Shown: piece after piece, positions 35,565-46,599 of the stretch | Position numbering within the stretch: position 1 is the first letter of the stretch | How the letters are laid out: each line of letters begins with the position of its first letter | NCBI RefSeq assembly: GCF_963169125.1 | Contig: NC_084798.1 | Span: 194,923,481 to 194,987,480 of the forward strand | DNA from: Humulus lupulus | Taxonomy: Eukaryota > Streptophyta > Magnoliopsida > Rosales > Cannabaceae | Reading direction: 5' to 3' | DNA: 64,000 bases | The notes under the pieces: generated by a model | Databases searched by the model: none | What the model was told of the DNA's origin: nothing | The model's input: the letters and a program-made list of their open reading frames with translations, nothing else | Translations under genes and position numbers: made by a program

Positions 35565-37693
35565 TGTAATACCCTAATTTAACTAGGACATATTCTTTGA
35601 ATAAACATTTTCAAGGCAAAAGAATGTAGTCTTTATAAATTCTATGAAGCTGAGTTTCATAAAAGATAAAGCCAAAACATGCAATTAAATAAAATATGTC
35701 CCAACATAAAATAAATGTATTTCATATAACTAATAATAAACTATGGTGTTCATATGATCATCGTCGTCCATGCGGGCCCCACACAGAGCACATGTACCTT
35801 GTTGGAATGGTCCCCGCTCATCATGCCATCACAAGTTCAATTCTTGCCTGTGGAGAGGGAATAGGGGGTTAGCTAAAGCCCAGTAAGGAGAATCAAACCA
35901 AACATCAACATAAACTAAACCTCATATAGTCAAACCATAATCTCATATCATAACAAGGCATATCATCATAAACATCATCAAAATCATCATGTAGAAAACC
36001 TATACACACACTACACATGTAAATGGGAGAGATAACTACGAGGAAGCTCTCATGGTCCTTTCTACGACCACCATGGTCAGCTTTGTGGCTACCTTTTTCC
36101 AACTTTTACCTTCCCAAGTACATGCCCTGAAACATATAGCATACAACATGCACTCCATAAACATTAGCAATCAAGAAAACATGTTTAACCTCCTTACCTT
36201 GGTGTGTGTGTGGAGTCTTTGAAAAAGAAGAAAGTGATTCTACTTTTATGATCAAAACATAAACGTAAAATAAGAGTCTTACTGTAAGAACCAACATCAT
36301 CCCCAAAATATAAGCCACACATCCAAAACCTTTTTGTATGGGCCCACAACATGCAATAAATCCATAGTATCTAAACTTATAATCAAACATAAACCTAAAC
36401 AAACTTAAGAGCGCATAAACTTCAAAACGATAACAATAACAATACCTTTGGAGATCGAGAGTCGAATCCTACCCTTCCTTGATTCCTTCGAATTCAAAAA
36501 CCTCTAAACCACAAAACCACATCCCAATGACCAACAAGAAGAAAAGAAGAAACTCAAAACTAAATTCAAACCAGACCAACGAGATCTTACCTTAACCTTT
36601 ATTCCATTTCTTCACGAAAAATCCCAAGCCCTCAAGCTAAACCTCCACCTTCTCTATTTCTTTTCCACGCCTCCTCTCTTTATTTATTTATTTCTTTCTT
36701 TCTTCCTCATGTATCTCTCTTTATTTCTCTCTTTCTATGTGTTTTGCAAAAATGAGACTTAAGCTCTCTCTATTCATAGGCTCCTAGGCCACCCTTCTAC
36801 ACTCTCATCAAATCCTCTCAATAAATGTTGGTTGTTTCCAATCTTCCATCACATAGCCTAATTGATTCCTCATCACCATTAATTTGATAAGAACATATTC
36901 ACATTGGCATGAACCTAGTCCTCATTCTAGCCATGTTCTTCAAACAATATCACCATCCATGATTTCCTAAAATCAATCACCATTAAATCCTCTTAATCCT
37001 TTATGAACCTAGCCTTAATATCGCACTCTACACATGATTGATTTTCCATCGTCAAATCCCATGAATGTTGAAATTTTCAAGCTAGAATCAATAGACAATC
37101 CTTCCTTTTATATTACCAAACCAATCAAGAGCACTAAGGATGCTTGATTTTTGAAAATGGCTATTCAAAGGCAGCTCTTGATTCCACTCAATCAAGAAAC
37201 AAATCTTGTTCTTCACATTTCCATCCTCATCCTTTTGCATTTTCGAAAATCTTGCTTACATTTTCCTTTTATAATTCCAAAATTCAGCTTGTAGTGTGAA
37301 CAAGAAAATCCTCATCAATTCACCACAATTCTATCCAATCTTTCAAGCATTAATTCATGCAAATCACCATGATCTCACAACACTTCTCTTTCACACACAT
37401 CACATGCTCAAGGCTTAGTCACACACATAGACACATGTGCACAAATTTATCATATACTTGATTCAAAACATAAATAAGTAAATAAAATAAAGTAACTAAA
37501 TAACTTAATAAATAAATAAATAAAAGAATAACTATTATAGTAAATATGATAGAAACTAATTAAACAAGTAAACAGAACAGTAATAAAAGAATAGTAAAAT
37601 AAAATAATTAAATTAAAAACAAGTAAACTAAACATCAATTAAATAAATAAAAATAAACAATAGTAATTAAAATGTGTGTGTCCGGATATTACA
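35565..37693 (-). repeat. Element M 3' LTR
   Basis: TGTAATATCC to GGGTATTACA on the minus strand, 2129 bases. It contains AAGGTAAGATC (36585-36595) and a CTTACTGGGC...CCACAGGCAAG block at 35844-35892. TATA-like CTATGAATAG lies near 36770. A long AAATA-rich, TTTA-rich stretch lies at 37480-37670. Confidence 0.85.
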
Positions 37694-40004
37694 ATCTACC
37701 CTCCTTAAGAGGAATTTCGTCCTCGAAATTCAACTCACCAAAAAGCTCAGGATACTGTTTTCTCATGTCATCCTCCAACACCCAGGTTGCTCCCCGTAGC
37801 GAACAGTTCTTCCACAAGACTTTTACTAGTGGAATCTTCTTGTATCTCGGTTCCTTGATTCCCTTTTCTATGATTCGCACTGGCTGCTCGTCATAGCTTA
37901 GGTCCTTTCTCAACTCTAACCGCTCATAACTCAACACACGGGATGGGTCTGACACGTACTTTTGTGGCATAGAAATGTGAAAAACGTTGTATGTATCTGC
38001 TAGGGCTAGTGGTAAAGCTAAGCGATAGGTAACCTGCCCAACCTTGTCTAGTATCTAAAATTGACTTATATGTCTTGGGCTTAGCTTACTCTTTTTCCCA
38101 AAACGCATCACACCTTTCATAGGTGATACCCTTAGAAACACAAGGTCACCTACTACAAATTCAATTTCCCGGCATTTCGAATCTGCAAAGTTTTTATGTC
38201 TACTCTGGGCAGTTAGCATCCTAATTCTCTCTACCTCCTCACTAACTACCCTAACTTCTTCAGGTCCTAGTATCTGCTTCTCACCTACCTCGTCCCAATG
38301 AAAAGGTGACCAGACTTTCTTCCATAAAGCATCTCGTTGGGCGCCATCCCAATAGTTAATTGGTAACTATTGTTATAAGAAAACTCCATTAGCGGTAGGG
38401 AGTGACTCCAAGACTCTAAAAAGTCAAGTGCGCATAATCTTAGCATGTCTTCTAAGATATGAAACATCCTATCAGATTGTCCATCAGTTTGAGGATGAAA
38501 TGCAGTGCTAAATTTCATCACCCATGGCCCTTTGTAGACTCTTCCAAAAATTTGAGGTAAAAATCAAACCTCTATCTAATATGATGGACTTTGGTACTCC
38601 ATGAAGTTGCACAATTTTCTTTACATACAACTCCACATACTGATCCCCGATATAAGTTGTATTGACTAGAAGAAAATGTGTCGACTTCGTGAGTCGATCA
38701 ACTATCACCTAAGCTGAGTCATGCTGCCTTATGATCCTTGGCAATCTCACCACAAAGTCCATGGCTATGTCTTCCCATTTCCATTATGGGATACTAATAT
38801 TTTTTAATAGCCCAGCTAGTCTTTGATGCTTGGCCTTAACTTGCTCACAAGTCAAACACTTAGCAACATATTTAGCTATGTCTTTCTCCATTTCCGGCCA
38901 CCAATATAACGTCTTCAGGTCGTTATACATCTTTGTAGTCCCAGGATGTAGGGAACATGGTGTAGTGTGCGCCTCTTTCATGATACTGTCCTTAATCTCC
39001 TTATCATCGGGTACACATATCTTGTCCTTATAACGCATCAATCCCCAACTAGACATAGTGAAATTACTGTCGTCATCTTTTTGAATCAGCGCTTCATGCT
39101 TAATTAGTGTCTCATCGCCTTTTTGTTTCTCCTTGATCTACTCCAATAAGGTCGGTTGTAGGGTGATGCTTGACATACTCAGTCACTAGCTCAATTCCTG
39201 CCCTAACAATCTCCTTTTGTAATGACATCTCTATCCCTCTAAGTGCAGAGACACTCCCATAATTGTGCCTACTTAGAGCACATGGCACTATGTTGGCCTT
39301 TCTTGGGTGGTATAGTATCTCACAATCATAGTCATTTACAAGCTCCGACCACCTTCGTTTCCTCATGTTCAACTCTTTTTTAATGAAGAAATACTTCAAA
39401 CTCTTCTAGTCTGTTTAGATTTTGCACTTCTCTCCATAAAGATGGCGCCTCCAAATCTTAAGAGCAAAAACTATGACTGCCAACTCCAGGTCATGAGTAG
39501 GGTACCTTTGCTCATACTCCTTCAGTTGTCTTGAGGCGTAGGCCACCACTTTATTTTCCTGCATCAATACACATCCCAATCCATTCTTAGAGGCATCGCA
39601 GTATACCACAAACTGCCCTTCTCCTGTTGGCACACATAAAACTGGAGCGGATATCAAATTTTCTTTCATACTTTGAAAACTCTCTTTGCATTGTTCAGTC
39701 CTAATGAACTTTTATTGTTTGTGAATTAGTTTCTTTAAGGGCATTCCAATCTTAGAAAATCCTTCAACAAATAATCTGTAGTATCCTACCAATCCCATGA
39801 AACTTCTAACTTCAGATGTGTTCTTAGATTTACGCCAATATTTTATAGCCTTAATCTTGGCTGGATCCACCGAAACTCCGTCATTTGACAGGATATGGCC
39901 TAAGAAGGCTACTTTCTCCAACAAGAATTTGCATTTCTTGAACTCAACAAATAACTGGTGCTCTTGTAATCTCTTTAGTGTCAATCTTAGATGCTCTTCA
40001 TGCT
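37689..40004 (-). pseudogene. Element M pol, 3' two thirds
   Basis: RT end (39984-39712: [52 protein letters not shown]); RNase H ([38 protein letters not shown], then a broken YTDHKSL-type region and LNMRKRRWSELVNDYDCEI); integrase zinc region (LHPGTTKM...WWPEMEKDIAKYVAKCLTC), core with MIVDRLTKSTHFL, SIILDRGLIFTSNFW, TAFHPQTDGQSDR; and the C-terminal piece ending VLWKNCSLRGATWVLEDDMR, QYPELFGELNFEDEIPL. The C-terminal piece is chromodomain-like, so this copy shows what element Q lost. The glutamate position of integrase reads SDRM, where SERT is usual. Seven open blocks separated by stops or shifts. Confidence 0.9.
37694..37735 (-). other. Polypurine tract region, element M
   Basis: Minus strand reads CGAGGACGAAATTCC, TCTTAAGGAGGGTAGA and then the LTR. 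The purine run AAGGAGGGTAGA ends one base before the LTR. The pol stop codon uses the first LTR bases (TTG TAA across 37694-37689). Confidence 0.75.
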
Positions 40005-40465
40005 TGTAATGCCCTAGATAGCCATGACCGTTACACTGTGTATTTTAAATAGTAAACGTGACTAAACGTGAGTAACAATTTAAGGTTAAATTTTTTGGAC
40101 AAAATGAATAGTCATTTCCTTAAAACATTAAGTCCGTACATAGGATCCCAAAATAAAGACTTAAAAGGTTACTCAAAAAGTTACAACAAGCCGACCTAAG
40201 CAGCAATATAGGGTTTAACCCTAGTTCCTCAGAGAAACCCCAACTATGGCGATCGAGCAGTCGCATATGTACACGCCGCCATCGAAGCTCTCAAACTCAT
40301 GGCTGGACCACCTTCCCTTTCCCCTTATCTGCACCACAAAGCACCCGTGAGTCGAGGCTCGGCAAGAAAACTTAAACATGCTCATAACCAGTTAATAACA
40401 TATTACACAATCATAATAAGCATGTCTAGTAGTAATAACCCTACTCATGCATGCATTCTATTCAG

Positions 40466-40702
40466 ATAAGTGACTACATGTCACACCAAGGCCCGTTCCC
40501 GTAGATAAGTGACCATAGAGTCACTTCGGGGCTGCTACCCTAAATACATGACTATAGAGTCACACTGGGGCTCGTTGCCCTAGATACATGACAATAGAGT
40601 CACAATGGGGTAGGTGCCCTAAATACATGACTATAGAGTCACACCGAGGCCCGTTTCCCTAGGATATGGGACTATAGAGTCACCCTGGGGCCCATTGTCC
40701 TA
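40466..40702. repeat. Tandem array, about 45-base unit, in LTR E
   Basis: About six units built on ATACATGACTATAGAGTCAC followed by a G/C-rich GGGGCCCGTTGCCCT-like part. Units differ by several bases, so the array is old. Confidence 0.8.
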
Positions 40703-40825
40703 TCCTCTATATAACTAGCCTTAGATCTGGCCTAGCGTACCTGGCGCTTTAATTTCCAAACAACCATAGGGTCGATCAAGCGTATATCACGCTCCTGATT
40801 AGGCCTAACCATATCGACTTGCACT

Positions 40826-41020
40826 ATGCGCTATTGTTGCCCTTGACTTGTAAGTCGATGCTCTTGTACAGCTCTCAGCATCTATTATCGCCCTTGACTT
40901 ATAAGTCAAAGCTTTCGACCAACGCTCAGCGCGCTATTTTCGTCCTTGACTTATAAGCCAATGCTTTCGACCAGCGCTCAGGGCGCTATTGCCACCCTTG
41001 ACTTATAAGTCAAGCCTTTT
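40826..41020. repeat. Tandem array with GACTTATAAGTC palindrome in LTR E
   Basis: Four units of about 52 bases, each with a palindrome: 40845-40856 (one mismatch), 40896-40907, 40948-40959 (one mismatch), 41000-41011. Two of them extend to the 16-base TTGACTTATAAGTCAA. Confidence 0.82.
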
Positions 41021-42362
41021 CAATAAGATAATGCAGACAAGCATACATCATTTAACGATTATCTAGATACAAAGCATTCAAGCATGCTTAATCAAACTAT
41101 CGCAAGCATAATCATAATCATATTCACTCCCAAGGGAACGAGCCCTAGTCATATCCTTGTTTAACAACCGGGCCAAGCTCTAATCACATATATCACGTAT
41201 TGGGTGCAGTTTTCTTACCTCTGGTCCAAGCAAAAGATAATTAACAATGACCCTCGAGCACGATCCTGCCCCAAGCCCTAGCGATACCCTAGTCACAACC
41301 ATAATAAGTGATATCCATCAATATCAAGTAAATAAAAACTTCCAGATAGAGTCCTAGCCTCCGGGACCTCGAATTCTACTAAACCAGGTAGTAGAATCCT
41401 TCCCGAGTCCTTAGGTTTAATTCCCGCCATCTGAAACCTAATTTTGCCAAAAGTCCCCAATTTGAGCTGCTACAGCCCTCACAAGCATCGTGGATCTCCT
41501 CAAGTCAGAGAGCCCAGAACTTCCTTTTACTAGACATAGGTCACAGCGCAATGATGGTTCTGGAACTGCCCTAGCCTCTGAGTTCATGAGGGCCACAGTG
41601 CCCCAAGAACTGGGTTGCGATACGTCCCTGCAATCTCAGAAAAACAATGATTTTGCCTGAGCCAAAACCCTGCAAATTCACCATAGCTCCAAACCAAAAC
41701 CAAAACCAAAACTATAACCCACAAGCATTTCCAAACGTTGTAAACACCTTATAAACCTCAAAAACCCAACCAAATCATCACTAAAGCTCAAAATTCAAGA
41801 GATTTCTCAAGAAACTCAAAAACCAAAACTTTAAAACCTTTAGGGATAGATTTACCTCAGATAATTTGATTGCTAGTTGTTCTTTTAGCCTCCACAATTC
41901 CCAGACTTGCCTGAAACTCCTTAATTCTCTTTAATTCAAATCAACTTCCTCAAAACTTCAAGAGCTCACCAAGGTAGAGGAAGGTAGAGGGAAAAATAGA
42001 AGAAAGAAGGGATGAGTGTTTGTTTCCTTTGTTTTATACCTCTGAAACAACTTAGTGGGCCCCTTGCTTATTAGCTTACTCTTCAATGCCCCCAAGGGCA
42101 ATATTGCCATTTGCCACAATTCCTGTTAATCTCAATTAATGCCTCATAATTTCTTGTTACTTCCAATATCCTTAAAATAATCACCAAATAATTTCCCATT
42201 ACCTGATAAATCTCAATAATGTACTAAATCTCCAAAATACCCCTATGCTCACCCCGAGCCGGGTATTTGACCTCGTTATGACTAAACTGCTAACTTGCTC
42301 CCTAGGATCGCCTCGTGTCGAATAACCCAAATATATCCACATAATAATGTGGTCTTAATCAT

Positions 42363-42365
<3 letters not shown>

Positions 42366-42396
<31 letters not shown>
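42366..42396. repeat. (CA)n microsatellite
   Basis: About 15 uninterrupted CA units inside LTR E. Confidence 0.95.
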
Positions 42397-42401
<5 letters not shown>

Positions 42402-42632
42402 TCAAATATGCCATCAACGGGTAAAAATTACAAAAATGCCCTTCTAATAAGAAACAGGCTTACATGCATGTTTAATACACTTAACACATGCCAATATAGT
42501 CATATTATAATATAACTCACATAACTCATATAATCATGCATATAATCACGTAATACATAATTAAATCAATTATTTCCCTCCTGACCCCCTAATCAAGGCA
42601 CTAAGTATTATTAGGGAAAGTGAGACGTTACA

Positions 42633-43660
42633 ATGCTCTACTTCGATTTTTGAGTATATGAGAATGTCGTCAATGAAAACCACAACAAACTTGTCCATAA
42701 ATTCCTTGAATACTTTGTTCATCGAATCCATGAAGGTTACTGGGGCGTTAGTGAGTCCAAACGACATTACTAAAAATTCATAGTGTCTGTATCGAGTCCT
42801 AAACGTAGTCTAAGGAATGTCCTCTTCCCTTACTTTCAACTGATTATACCCTGACCGTATATCATTCTTTGAGAACACTGCAAGTCTTTGTAATTGATCA
42901 AATAGGTTGTCAATTTGTGGTAGAGGGTACTTGTTCTTAATGGTCACCATATTGAGCTCCCTATAGTATACGTACATATGTATGCTTTCATCTTTCTTCT
43001 TTACGAAAAATAATGGCACGCCCTAGGGATAGTAGCTTGGCCTTACGAATCCTTTATACAATAGCTCTTGTAGTCATGTCTTTAGCTCATTTCAGTCAGT
43101 CAGTGCTACTCGATAGGGTGTTTTAGAAATGGGTGGGGTCTCTGGTGCGGCTCAATTGCAATTTCAGTTTCTCTGTTTGGCAGAAAGCCAGGTAGATCTT
43201 TTGGAAATACATTCGTGAACTCACACACGATTCGAACATCCATCAACCTCAACGGAGAACCCTTGGTAATGTCAACTACGCTTGCTAAAAATGCTTAACA
43301 TCCTTGCGTCAACATCATTTGAGCCTTTAGTGCTGAGATTATTGATGTTCAGAGTCCCGATGCTTCTCCAATGAAAACAAATTGGTCACCCTCTTGCGAT
43401 CAGAATGCCACCATTTGCCTTCTGCAGTCGATGGTTCCGTCATACTTTTCTAACCAATCCATCCTGAGATTTACGTCATTGTCTATCATGTCTAGTTTCA
43501 CTATGTCTCCTAGGCATTCCTTACCCTCAATCATTATTGGAACGAATTGTAACCACTTGTTGACAACATCACTTCTTAGCCCTTTTTTTCCTTGTTGATA
43601 AATTCTTGCGGCATAATTGTTCGAGTCCAGATCGATCAAGTCTTTTGTTATCGCACGTAT
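42633..43660 (-). pseudogene. Element M protease end and RT start
   Basis: Protease/post-protease piece 43639-43400 (IVKLDMIDNDVNLRMDWLEK, then YDGTIDCRRQ). Then comes a broken stretch with the PPKRDIEF-type linker, and RT: 43019-42810 with [40 protein letters not shown] and [14 protein letters not shown], and 42767-42638 with [39 protein letters not shown]. The aspartates of FSKND and IDD are present. The right half of RT continues at 40004 beyond the solo LTR. Confidence 0.88.
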
Positions 43661-43890
43661 CTACCTAATTAATGGTATCACCCCTTAAAAGGTGAAAACC
43701 ATGGAGAAATTCTCCCTAAATACCCCACAAGGTATGGATTCTATCTATCTATCTATAAATGGAACTTCACTCTAAATCGTAAGTATATCCCTTGTAAAAA
43801 TGTTGACCTTACATCCTTTCGTTACTTGTTTCCGCTTCTATATATGTCCAAGCCTGAAGTTTTACCTCATGCATTCTTTGTGGACTATCT
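43661..43890 (-). other. Rearranged gag interior, element M
   Basis: About 230 bases with an (ATAG)n run (43741-43756) and no recognisable Gag, where the Gag C-terminal half, zinc knuckle and protease start should be. A deletion of roughly 1 kb is implied. Confidence 0.45.
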
Positions 43891-44310
43891 TTCTTCAACA
43901 AATGTGACGCGCAGGACACCATGTCCTCGTCATTCAAACGCATGTTATCCAAAATGGACTTTACCATCCTAAGCCACTCTTATTTTTCAATAGGGTTGGC
44001 ATTCCCTTCAAAGCTAGGCGGGTGCTACTTCCTGAATCGTTCGTATATTGGATCAAATTCTGATATGAAGCATCCCACCAAGTGACATCCCTGCCCATAC
44101 TTCAACCCATAAAGATTCAATCTTTTCCTTTGCTTGAAGATCCTTGATGGTTGCCCTAAGTGCTAGGAATTTTTGTATTACCATAACTAAGGCTCCTCTT
44201 TGGTATATAATCTTCTGCATTACATAGTTGACTTTTATAATTTGACAAAAGAGCCTAATCAGTGGGCAACTATCACTCAGGTCTTCCTCTATCTTTTTAA
44301 TGTTTCTCAT
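43891..44310 (-). pseudogene. Element M gag N-terminal part
   Basis: Minus strand shows a coiled region with FLALRATIKDLQAKEKIESL, then after a stop RFRK (stop) HPPSFEGNANP, EWLRMVKSILDNMRLNDEDM, SCASHLLKKD, the same order as in element Q. Only the first half of Gag is left. The frame is broken three or more times. Confidence 0.7.
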
Positions 44311-44439
44311 CTACTTAAGGATGACTTCTCTAGGAGTTTCCATTCTTGCTCAAACTACAAATGTCAACAAATATATTACAAGGAATCATACAAGGAAAAA
44401 ACTTACAAACAAAATGATAAGTTATCTCTGTTAACAACT
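44311..44439 (-). other. Short leader and decayed primer site, element M
   Basis: About 130 bases between LTR and gag, much shorter than in Q or K and without a leader ORF. TTGTTAACAGAGA at 44425-44437 on the minus strand matches TTGGTATCAGAGC at 10 of 12 core positions. Confidence 0.5.
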
Positions 44440-46443
44440 TGTAACACCCTAACTTAACTATGCATATTCTTTGAATAAACATTTTAAATAAAAAACAAAG
44501 CAGTCTTTATAAATGCTCCAAAGCTGAGTTTCATAAAGGATAAAGCCAAAACATACAATTAAAAAAAATACATCCCAACATAAAATAATTGTATTTCATA
44601 AAACTAATAATAAACTATGGTGTTCTTAGGATCATCGTCGTCCATGCGGTCCCCTCACAGAGCACATGCACCTTGTTGGAACGATCCCCACTCACCATTT
44701 CATCAAGTTCAATTCTTGCATGTTGAAAGGGAATAAGGGGTGAGATAAAGCCCAGTAAGAAGAATCAAAGCAAACATCAGCATAAAGTAAGCCCAGTAAG
44801 AAGAATCAAACCAAACATCAGCATAAAGAAGAATCAAACCAAGATCTCAGGGTCTTCTCTACGACCACCATGGTCAACATAGAAATAGCATACAACACGC
44901 ATTCCATCAACATTAGCAATCAAGCAAACATTATTAACCTCCTTAATTTGGTGTGTGTGAGAAGTCTTTGAAAAGGAAGAAAGTGGTTCTGCTTCAATGA
45001 TCAAAACCTAAACATAAAATAAGTCTTACTGTAAGAATCAACATCATGTGAAAAATCTAAGCCACACGTCCAAACCCTTTTTGCATGGGTCATGTACAAC
45101 ATGCATTAAATCCATAGCATTCAAAATTATAATGAAACTTAAACCTAAAGAACCTTATGTGACCATAAACTTCAAAACGATAATAATAACGATACCTTTG
45201 GAGATTGAGAGTCAAATCCTACCCTTCCTTGATTCCTTGGAATTCGAACACCTCTAAACAACAAAACCACATCCCAATGACCACCAAAAAGAAAAGAACA
45301 AACTCATAATTAAATTCAAACCAAACCAATAATTTACCTTAACCTTTATTCCCTTTCTTAACAAAAAATCATGAGCCCTCGAGCTAAACCTCCACTTCTC
45401 TTTCCTTCTCTATTTCTTTCCCACACCTCTTCTCTTTCTTTCTTTCTCTCTCTCTCTTTCTTTCTTTCTTTATTTCTTTCTTTCTTTCCTTCCTTCCTCA
45501 CGTCTCTCTCTTTCTTTGTGTTGTGCGAAAATGAGAGCCAAGCTCTCTCTATTTATAGGCTCCAAGGCCACATGTTTACACTCTCATCAAATCCATTCAA
45601 TAAACGTTGATTGATTACAATCTTCCATCACATAGCCTATTTGATTCCTAATTGCCATTAATCTGATCATATCCTATTCACATTGGCATGAATGTAGTCC
45701 TTATTCTAACCATGTTCTTCAAACACTATCACCATCCATGATTTCCTGAAACCAATCACCATTACATCCTCTTACTCCTCTATGAACCTAGCCTTAATCT
45801 CACACTCTAAATATGATTGATTTTCCATCATTAAATCCCATGAATGTTGAAATTTCCAAGCTAGAATCAAGAGACAATCCTCCAATTTATATCACCAAAT
45901 CAATCAAGAGCATCAAGGATGCTTGATTTTAGAAAATGGCTCTTCAAAGGTAGTCCTTGATTTGACTCAATCGAGAAACAAATCTTTCCATTCACATTGC
46001 CATCCTCATCCCTTTGCATTTTCAAATATTCAGCTTACATTTTCCTTTTATAATTCAAAAATTCAGCTTGTTGTATGAACAATAAAATTCTCATCAATTC
46101 ACCACAATTCTATCAAATCTTTCAAGCATTATTTATGCAAATCACCCTGATCTTGCCACAATTATATTTCACACACACCACACGCCCAAGGCTTAGTCAC
46201 ACACACACACACACATGTGCACACATTTATCATATACTTGATTCAAAACATAAATAAGTAAATAAATAACTTAAAAAATAATTAAATAAAAGAATAATGT
46301 TTATAGTAAATATGATAGCAACTAATTAAACAATTAATCAATGCAATAATAAAAAAAATTAAATTAAAAATAAGTAAACTAAACAGAAACTAAATAAATT
46401 AAAATAACCAATAAATAATTAAAATATGTGTCCAGATTTTACA
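44440..46443 (-). repeat. Element M 5' LTR
   Basis: TGTAAAATCT to GGGTGTTACA on the minus strand, 2004 bases. TATA CTATAAATAG at 45549-45559 (minus), pyrimidine (TTTC)n run 45428-45495, donor-like AAGGTAAATT near 45335, CTTACTGGGC block near 44750. On its right it is followed by a polypurine tract and pol end, so it also acts as the 3' LTR of a second body. Confidence 0.85.
45428..45495. repeat. (TTTC)n / (TC)n tract
   Basis: Pyrimidine-only run in the 5' LTR of element M just outside the TATA box; a shorter version is in the 3' LTR at 36690-36735. Confidence 0.9.
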
Positions 46444-46599
46444 ATCTACCCTCATTAAAAGGAATTTCGTCCTCGAAATTTAACTCACCAAAAAGTTCGG
46501 GATATTATTTTCTCATGTCATCTTCCAACTCCCAGGTTGCTTCCCTTAGCAAACAGTTCTTCCACACGACCCTTTTTCCTTTGATGGCATGTGGGAGAT
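46444..46599 (-). pseudogene. Second copy of element M pol end
   Basis: Starts with the same polypurine tract and LTR-borne stop as 37689-37735. On the minus strand it matches the last 40 or so codons of pol (WKNCLLRE, QPGSW/ATWELE, EDDM, NFLV/ELFGELNFEDEI, in more than one frame). It breaks off where an unrelated LTR starts at 46600. Confidence 0.7.

Larger units (their letters stand above)
40005..42632 (-). repeat. Solo LTR E with perfect target duplication
   Basis: Minus strand TGTAACGTCT to GGGCATTACA, 2628 bases. ATGCT is found on both sides (40000-40004 and 42633-42637). Removing the LTR and one ATGCT joins the two halves of the RT gene of element M in frame in the IYSK-EVEH region. 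It carries two tandem arrays (40466-40702 and 40826-41020), a (CA)n run (42366-42396), donor-like TGAGGTAAAT (41851-41860) and the conserved CTTGCCGAGC...GTGCAGATAA block (40325-40370). Confidence 0.93.
35565..46443 (-). mobile_element. Element M: Ty3/gypsy element with both LTRs
   Basis: 3' LTR 35565-37693, body 37694-44439, 5' LTR 44440-46443, all minus. A decayed primer site (TTGTTAACAGAGA) follows the 5' LTR. The body is split by a 2.6 kb solo LTR at 40005-42632. Beyond the 5' LTR a second copy of the body's 3' end appears, so this is part of an LTR-body-LTR-body array. The LTRs are roughly 88% alike by eye over the first 230 bases, so this is an old insertion. Confidence 0.85.
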
